Origin: Plotosus lineatus
Lineage: Eukaryota > Chordata > Actinopteri > Siluriformes > Plotosidae
Direction of reading: 5' to 3'
Length of the DNA stretch: 64,000 nucleotides
Assembly: GCA_024760905.1 (NCBI GenBank)
Contig: CM045729.1
Location: 55,533,080-55,597,079 of the forward strand
The position numbers and the translations under genes were made by a program. The notes beneath the pieces were generated by a model. The model was not told the origin of the DNA and searched no databases. It worked only from the letters and a program-made list of their open reading frames with translations. Of this stretch, positions 57,996-64,000 are shown one piece after another; position 1 is the stretch's first letter; every line of letters starts with the position of its first letter.

Positions 57996-59573
57996 AACTG
58001 GATTCCAACAAAGTTGGAACACTATACAAGTTGTGAATAAAATCTGAATGCAACGATGCGGAAGTGCCAAATTTCAATGTTTTATTCCGGATAGAACATA
58101 GATGACAGGGTCAAAAGTTTAAACTGAGAAAATGTATCATGTTAAGGAAAAATGTGTTGATTTTAAATTTCATGGTGTCAACAAATCTGAAAAAGTTGGG
58201 ACTGGTAGCAATAAGAAGCTGGAAAAGTCAACTGCACTTATAATGAACAGCTGGAAGACCAATGAGGTCCATTGGCAACATGACTCAATATAAAAAGAGC
58301 TTCTCAGAGTGGCAGTGTCTCTCAGAAGTGAAGATAAGTGGAGGATCACCAATTCCCCTAATGTTGCAAGGAAAGATAGTGAAGAAATATCAGAAATGTG
58401 TCTTCCTGTGAAAAATTGCAAAGATTTTGAAGTTATCGTCATCTACAGTTCATAACATCATCCAAAGATTGAGATAGTCTGGAACAATCTCTGTGTGTAA
58501 GGGTCAAGGCCGAAAAACCATACCGGATGCCCGTGATCATCGGACCCTTAAACGGCACTGCACCACAAACAGGAATGCTACTGTAAGGGAAATCACAGAA
58601 TGGGCTCAGCAATACTTCCAGAAACCATTGTCGGTGAACGCAATCCACCGTGCCATCCGCCATTGCCAGCTGAAACTCTACAGTACAAAGAAGAAGCCAT
58701 TTATAAACAGGACCCAGAAGCACAAGCATTTTCTATGGGCCAGGGGTCATTTAAAATGGAGTGTGGCAAAGTGGAAAACTGTTCTGTGGTCAGACGAATC
58801 ACGATTCGAAGTTCTTTATGGAAAACTGGAGCACCATGGCATCCGGACTAAGGGGACAAGGACAACCCAAGTTGTTATCAGCGCTCAGTTCAGAAGCCTT
58901 TATCTGTGATGGTATGGGGTTGAATGATTGCATGTGGCATGGGCAGCTTGCACATCTGGAAAGGCACCGTCAATGCAGAAAGGTATATTCAGGTTCTAGA
59001 ACAACACATGCTCACATCTAGATGTCGTCTCTTTGAGAGAAGACCTTGCATTTTTCAACATGATAATGCCAGTCCACATGTAGCATTAATTACAACATCA
59101 TGGCTGTGTAGGAAAAGGATCCGGGTATTGAAATGGCCAGCCTGCAGTCCAGTTCTTTCACCTATAGAGAACATTTGGCGCATCATAAAGAGAAAAGTGC
59201 AACAAAGAAGGCCCAAGACAGCTGAACAGTTTGAGGCCTGTATTAGACAAGAATGGGACAGCATTCCTATTTCTAAACTTGAGAAACTTGTCTCCTCGGT
59301 CCTCAGACATTTGCAGACTGTTGTAAGAAGAAGAGGGGATGCCTCACAGTGGTGAAAATAGCCCTGTCCCAACTTTTTTGTGATTTGTTGACACCATGAA
59401 ATTTAAAATCAACATATTTTTCCCTTTAAATTATATATTTTCTCAGTTTAAACTTTTGACCGTGTCATCTATGTTCTATTCGGAATAAAATATTGAAATT
59501 TGGCACTTCCACATCATTCTGTTCTTATTCACAATTTTTATCGTGTGCCAACTGTTTTGGAATCCAGTTTTTT
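57996..59573 (+). mobile_element. Tc1-like transposon (third family) inside a LINE
   Basis: About 1578 bp between TA (57994-57995) and TA (59574-59575). Ends AACTGGATTCCAACAAAGTT and, inverted, AAAAACTGGATTCCAAAACA. The inverted repeats extend more than 200 bp (e.g. AAATTTGGCACTTCCACAT against GCGGAAGTGCCAAATTTC). Inserted in the Rex1/L2-like LINE. Confidence 0.9.
58290..59355 (+). pseudogene. Tc1-family transposase, frameshifted
   Basis: Two long frames. 58493-58909: IPDARDHRTLKRHCTTNRNA, LKWSVAKWKTVLWSDESRFE (first D). 58924-59355: WKGTVNAERYIQVLEQHMLT, CIFQHDNASPHVA (second D), ACSPVLSPIENIWRIIKRKV (E; PDL is altered to PVL) and the natural C-terminus RRGDASQW with its stop. A frameshift near 58870-58920 separates them, and the N-terminal HTH (58290-58490) is in yet other frames. 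Confidence 0.9.
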
Positions 59574-59575
59574 TA

Positions 59576-60040
59576 ATGTCACTGAGTGCGGGGAGTGTAT
59601 CTCCAGTTATCCACTCTGCCGACCTTACCACCCACTTCAGGGCCTTCTCTGCAGTACAGCTTCTGAACCACTGTAGGTCAGCAGGCTCTCGATGGTGTAG
59701 CAGTAAAAGTTCGTTAGTCGGGTTGGGGAAGACTGGCTTTCTGAGGAAGTACGCCCTTTGTTGTGCTTTCCACATCCATCAATGTAGAGGTCACAGTGCT
59801 CAGCTTATTTCAATCTCCTTAAGTCCATTATCCAGGTCCAAATTGTTGTTGTCAGACCATCACCACAGATGATGGACCTCCTTCCTGTAGGCTGATTCAT
59901 TGTTATCCATAATCAAACCTATGACAGTTGTGTCTTCAGCAAATTTGATGATGCTGTTGTTGGTATGAGTGGGGAAACTGTCGTGTGTAAAGAGGTAGAA
60001 GAGGTGGCTGCTAAGAACACAGCCCTGTGGTGTTTCGATG
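59576..60040 (-). pseudogene. Rex1/L2-like LINE RT fragment
   Basis: Minus strand: QGCVLSSHLFYLFTHD, NSIIKFAEDTTVIGLIMDNN (motif C, FADD altered to FAED), ESAYRKEV, then after frameshifts QQRAYFLRKPVFPNPTNELL, CTAEKALKWVVRSAEWITGD and LPALSDI, which continues across the Tc1 insertion as NTDRLQRRA. Degenerate; the upstream end is near 60040. Confidence 0.85.
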
Positions 60041-60641
60041 TTCCGGATGAGAGTTCAAGATCAGAGTATTCCTTCTCCAAGATTAGCTGCCTGCCAAGGC
60101 TTACAAGCCCCCTGTGCCTGGGTTTGGAATCAGTCTTCCTTCTCTTAGGCTATGTTAGTTCCTTAGGTGCCTTATTTAGTAATATTCAGTGCAGTCCTCA
60201 AAAAGAGGGATCCCCATCCACCGCTCAGGGATGCTTCGCAACATCATATAACCCAGTGCAAGGATACTGTATACATATAGTACATATAAATTCAGATGTA
60301 AAAACTCAGCCTGAGCACATGGCATCTTTATTTAAAATGAAATGCAGCCGTGAGGGGGGGGGGCACAAACCAGTGTCTCTCCCTCACGCCGGTCCCAAGC
60401 CCGGATAAATGCAGAGGGTTGCGTCAGGAAGGGCATCCGGCGTAAAACAAATGCCAAATAAACTCTGCGAATCACAAGAAAGAATGACATACCGGATCGG
60501 TCGAGGCCCGGGTTAACAACGACCGCCATCAGTGCTGTCAACCAACAGGGGGCTGATGGAAATTGGACTACTGTTGGTCGAAGACGTCGAAGAAGGAGAG
60601 GCGGGAGGCGTGTCCGTTGCCAGAGAGAGAAGAGGAAAGGC

Positions 60642-61860
60642 ATGAGTCTAGGACTGAAAGTAGGGACTTTGAATGTTGGAACTATGGCAGGAAAAGGTAG
60701 AGAGCTGGCTAACATGATGCAGAGGAGGAAAGTGGACATACTGTGTGTTCAGGAGACCAGGTGGAAAGGTAGCAAGGCTAGAAGCATAGGAGCAGGGTTT
60801 AAGCTGTTTTATCATGGTGTGGATGGGAAGAGAAATAGAGTCGGAGTCATCTTGAAGGAGGAGTTTGTCAGGAATGTTCGAGAAGTGAAAAGAGTGTCAG
60901 ACAGAGTGATGAGTCTCAAGTTAGAAATTGAACGTGTGATGGTCAATGTTGTTAGTGCTTATGCCCCACAGACAGGATGTGAGCGAGAAGAGAAGGAGAG
61001 ATTCTGGAGGAATTTAGATGAAGTGATGCAGAGTACCCCCAGAGGTGAAAGAGTGGTAATTGGGGAAGACTTCAATGGACATGTTGGTGCAGGAAACAGA
61101 GGGGACGAGGAAGTGATGGGTAGGTTTGGTATCCAGAAATAGGAACGCAGAAGGACAGCTGTTGGTAGATTTTGCAAAAAGGATGGAAATGGCTGTGGTG
61201 AATACTTTCTTCCAGAAGAGACAGGAGCATAGGATGACTTATAAAAGTGGAGGTAGGAGCACACAGGTAGACTACATCTTGTGCAGGCGATGTAATTTAA
61301 AGGAAATCAGTGACTGCAAAGTAGTAGCAGGTGAGAGTGTTGCCAAACAGCGTAGGATGGTGGTGTGCAGGATGATGCTGATGGTGAGGAAGGTGAAGAA
61401 GGCAAAGGCAGAGCAGAAGACAAAGTGGTGGAAGCTGAAAAAGGAAGAGTGTCGGGTTGTCTCCAAGGAGGAGTTGAAACAGGCTTTGGGTGGTCAGGAA
61501 GTGCTTTCAGATGACTGGACAACTACAGCTAATGTGATCAGGGAGACAGGTAGGAGAATACTTGGTGTGTCATCTGGAATGAAAGTAGATAAGGAGACTT
61601 GGTGGTGGAATGAGGAAGTGCAGGAGTGTGTACAAAGGAAGAGGTTAGCTAAGAAGAAGTGGGACATTGAGAAAACTGAAGAGAGTAAACAGGAGTACAG
61701 GGAGACACAGCGTAAGGCAAAGGTAGCGGTGTCAAAGGCCAAACAGAGGGCGTATGATGACTTGTATGCTTGGTTGGAAAGTAAAGAGGGAGAAAATGAT
61801 TTATACAGGTTGGCACAGAGAAAAATAGAGATGGGAAGGACGTGCAGCAAGTTAGATTGA
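60642..61860 (+). pseudogene. RTE APE-type endonuclease and linker
   Basis: Frame 60642-61142: MSLGLKVGTLNVGTMAGKGR, LCVQETRWKG (catalytic E), VSAYAPQTGCEREEKE (Y) and IGEDFNGHVGAGNRGDEEV (D/N). A frameshift near 61130 passes to 61126-61860: VDYILCRRCNLKEISD, VAKQRRMVV, then a K/E-rich linker. The histidine of the final 'QHR' box, kept in copy A, is arginine here (CAT to CGT), so the nuclease should be dead even apart from the frameshift. The protein nicks target DNA for target-primed reverse transcription in this family. Confidence 0.92.
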
Positions 61861-62056
61861 TAAAGGACAGAGAGGGAAATGTATTGACAGATGAAAGAAG
61901 TGTGCTGGGAAGGTGGAAAGAGTACTTTGAAGAGCTGATGAATGAGGAAAATGAGAGAGAAAAAAGAGTAGAAGAGGTGACTGTTGAGGACCAGGAAGTA
62001 GCAAAGATTAGCAAGGGTGAAGTGAGGAGGGCTTTGAAGAGGAGAAGTATGTTAGA

Positions 62057-62992
62057 GTGGTGCAGGACATGTATGAGAGATGTAAGACAGTGGTGAGGTG
62101 TGCTGTCGGTGTGACAGAAGAGTTCAAGGTGGAGGTGGGACTGCATCAAGGGTCAGCTCTCAGCCCCTTCTTGTTTGCTATGGTGATGGACAGGCTGACA
62201 GACGAGGTTAGACAAGATTCCCCATGGACTATGATGTTTGCAGATGACATTGTGATCTATAGTGAGAGCAGAGAACAAGTGCAGGAAAATCTAGAGAGGT
62301 GGAGGTATGCCCTGGAAAGGAGGGGAATGAAGATTAGGCTCAGTAAGACAGAATACATGTGCATGAATGACAAGGACCCAAGAGGAACGGTGAGATTACA
62401 GGGAGCAGAGATAAGAAAGGTGGAGGATTTTAAGTACTTAGGCTCAACAATCCAGAGCAATGGAGAGTGTGGAAAAGAGGTGAAGAAGCGTGTGCAAGCA
62501 GGTTGGAATGGTTGGAGAAAAGTGTCCGGTGTGATGTGTGATAGGAGGGTATCGGCAAGAATGAAAGGAAAAGTGTACAAGACGGTGTTGAGGCCAACGA
62601 TGTTGTATGGTTTAGAAACAGTGGCCCTGGGGAAAAGACAGGAGGCAGAGCTGGAGGTAGCAGAGATGAAAATGTTGAGGTTCTCTTTGGGAATAACGAG
62701 GATGGATAGGATTAGGAATGAGCACATCAGAGGGACAGCACATGTAAGACGTTTTGGAGACAAAGTCAGAGAGGATAGATTGAGATGGTTTGGACATGTA
62801 CAGAGGAGGGATAGTGAGTATATTGGTAGTAGGATGCTGAGGCTGGAACTACCAGGCAGAAGGCCTAGAGGAAGACCAAAGAGACGATTCATGGATGTGG
62901 TGAAGGAGGACATGAAGGTCGTTGGTGTAAGAGAAGAAGATGCAAAGGATAGGGTGAGATGGAGGCAGATGATTCGCTGTGGCGACCCCTGA
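62057..62992 (+). pseudogene. RTE reverse transcriptase C-terminal half
   Basis: 311 open codons: VRCAVGVTEEFKVEVGLHQG, SALSPFLFAMVMDRLTD (motif B region), WTMMFADDIVIYSES (motif C, catalytic FADD intact), thumb and post-RT blocks to RCGDP and the stop shared with the 3' tail. The fingers and motif A (FVDLEKAYDRV in copy B) are missing through an internal deletion just upstream, so no active RT is possible. The longest intact coding stretch of the family in this window. Confidence 0.93.
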
Positions 62993-63108
62993 AGGGAAAA
63001 GCCGAAAGGAAAAGAAGATCTTTATTTAAAATGAACAATATTATACAAAAAGGTTTACTATTTCACTTTTTCGCTTACAAAGTGGAATGTATTATTTTGC
63101 TAAAAGAT

Positions 63109-63110
63109 AA

Positions 63111-63176
<66 letters not shown>

Positions 63177-63217
63177 GGATGGATGGGTGGGCGGGCGGAC
63201 GGACGGACGGACGGACG

Positions 63218-63248
<31 letters not shown>

Positions 63249-63252
63249 AGGC

Positions 63253-63315
<63 letters not shown>

Positions 63316-63316
63316 C
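63109..63316. repeat. (GATA)n(GGAC)n(GACA)n(GATA)n compound microsatellite
   Basis: About 200 bp: GATA units, a transition through GGATGGGTGGGCGG to GGAC units, GACA units, then GATA again. Each step is a one- or two-base change of a tetranucleotide. Confidence 0.97.
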
Positions 63317-64000
63317 TACACCTTTTGAATCATATGTACATACATAGGTTGAAAAAGTGAAAATGACAATGAAGAAACGTCACCACTTGCCATAAGAATG
63401 CATCGTATACACTACTGAAAGTGTACCAGAAACACACAAAAACTATCCTATCATTTAACTCGAATTATTAGACCATGTGTTTCAACACAATCATGACATA
63501 TGGTGGCCAGACATCCTATCCATTTAACTCACCACAGTCATGACTCTTTTGAAGCAGCAATAGCCACTCCTTAGAAATTATGTAGTCGCTGAAGTAATGC
63601 AAAACAATGTTGTCATGTCTATGTTTACAGTCTGCCTCCTGATTCCTGAAGCAATTACACAAATTATCAGATTAATAGCTAATATTTTTTTCAAAGCCAT
63701 ATATCTATGCTTTCAGCACTCGTGACTGACAAGTGATATACAGTATATATAAAAACGATGCTCCTTCTTATTTAGGGCAATCTTTTAATCTCCACTGTTC
63801 ATGTCCAGGTCTGCTCAAAAGCCTTTTCATGTTTGAAAAACTGCTGTGCATAATAAGTCTACAAGATCAAAAGCAGAAAGGTTTTTGCCCAAATTCTTAA
63901 CAGTCCACTGCATGGTGCCATGTGAAATTAGCAATGTCTAGAGATGAAGAGAGGGTAAAGATCAATTAGAGAGTTTAGTCAACTTTAACCAATGCTTTAG
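63317..64000. other. Unassigned sequence at the window end
   Basis: No open frame, splice pattern or repeat that I recognise. Confidence 0.5.

Larger units (their letters stand above)
60342..63017 (+). mobile_element. RTE-clade LINE, copy E (both ends present, RT deletion)
   Basis: Flanked by the perfect 18-bp duplication ATCTTTATTTAAAATGAA (60324-60341, 63018-63035). Starts ATGCAGCCGTGAGGG with a structured GC-rich leader and ends GGCGACCCCTGAAGGG, AAAAGCCGAAAGGAAAAGAAG. Its 2676 bp are about 0.5 kb short of full length because the RT N-terminal half is deleted near 62045. The 3' UTR is only about 25 bp, as usual for RTE. Confidence 0.95.

Noticed and set aside
63109..63316. CRISPR-like regular array
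   Set aside because: Continuous tetranucleotide microsatellite without spacers. No CRISPR array or other prokaryotic feature exists in this window.

Overview
The window is vertebrate nuclear DNA, most likely from a ray-finned fish. It holds Tc1/mariner transposons with inverted/direct-repeat ends, CENP-B-type (Tigger-like) transposon relics, RTE-type and L2/Rex1-like LINEs, tRNA-derived SINEs, long (CA)n/(TA)n/(GATA)n tracts, and a spliced gene with GT-AG introns. There are no prokaryotic features. I cannot name the species.

Layout. 1-31.8 kb is repeat-rich and shows no host exon I can support. It holds a truncated RTE LINE at the left edge, at least three copies of one Tigger-like family (TIR starting CAGACACTCCCCGACTTACG or close to it), several copies of a second (TIR starting CAGTCGGCCCCCAA), two autonomous-type Tc1 relics with intact TA-flanked ends, and a deeply nested block at 9.5-11.8 kb. 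Inside that nested block is a near-perfect inverted repeat. Each arm encodes a complete hammerhead ribozyme fold (11233-11287 minus, 11335-11389 plus), the kind known from Penelope-like elements and retrozymes. I regard this as the most interesting object in the window.

31.8-42.3 kb carries the one clear host gene, epsti1 (epithelial-stromal interaction protein 1), on the plus strand. Ten coding exons join in frame through GT-AG introns to a stop at 42294. The first coding exon or exons are not located. Introns hold SINEs and a dead Tc1.

42.3-64 kb is again repeats: SINEs, 5'-truncated RTE copies (one inserted into the tail of a SINE that shares its 3' end), an L2-like LINE tail, a decayed zinc-finger-tailed LINE split in two, a hAT C-terminal relic, a Tc1 element that landed precisely in a Rex1/L2-like LINE, and an RTE element with both ends and an 18-bp target-site duplication but an internal RT deletion (60342-63017).

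Relations between elements. The abundant SINE has a serine-tRNA-like head and a common body, but copies carry different 3' tails. One tail is homologous to both the 5' leader and the extreme 3' end of the RTE LINE, so RTE is the likely mobilising partner of that subfamily. Another tail matches a different fish SINE/LINE tail ending in ATGA-type repeats. No coding element in the window looks intact.
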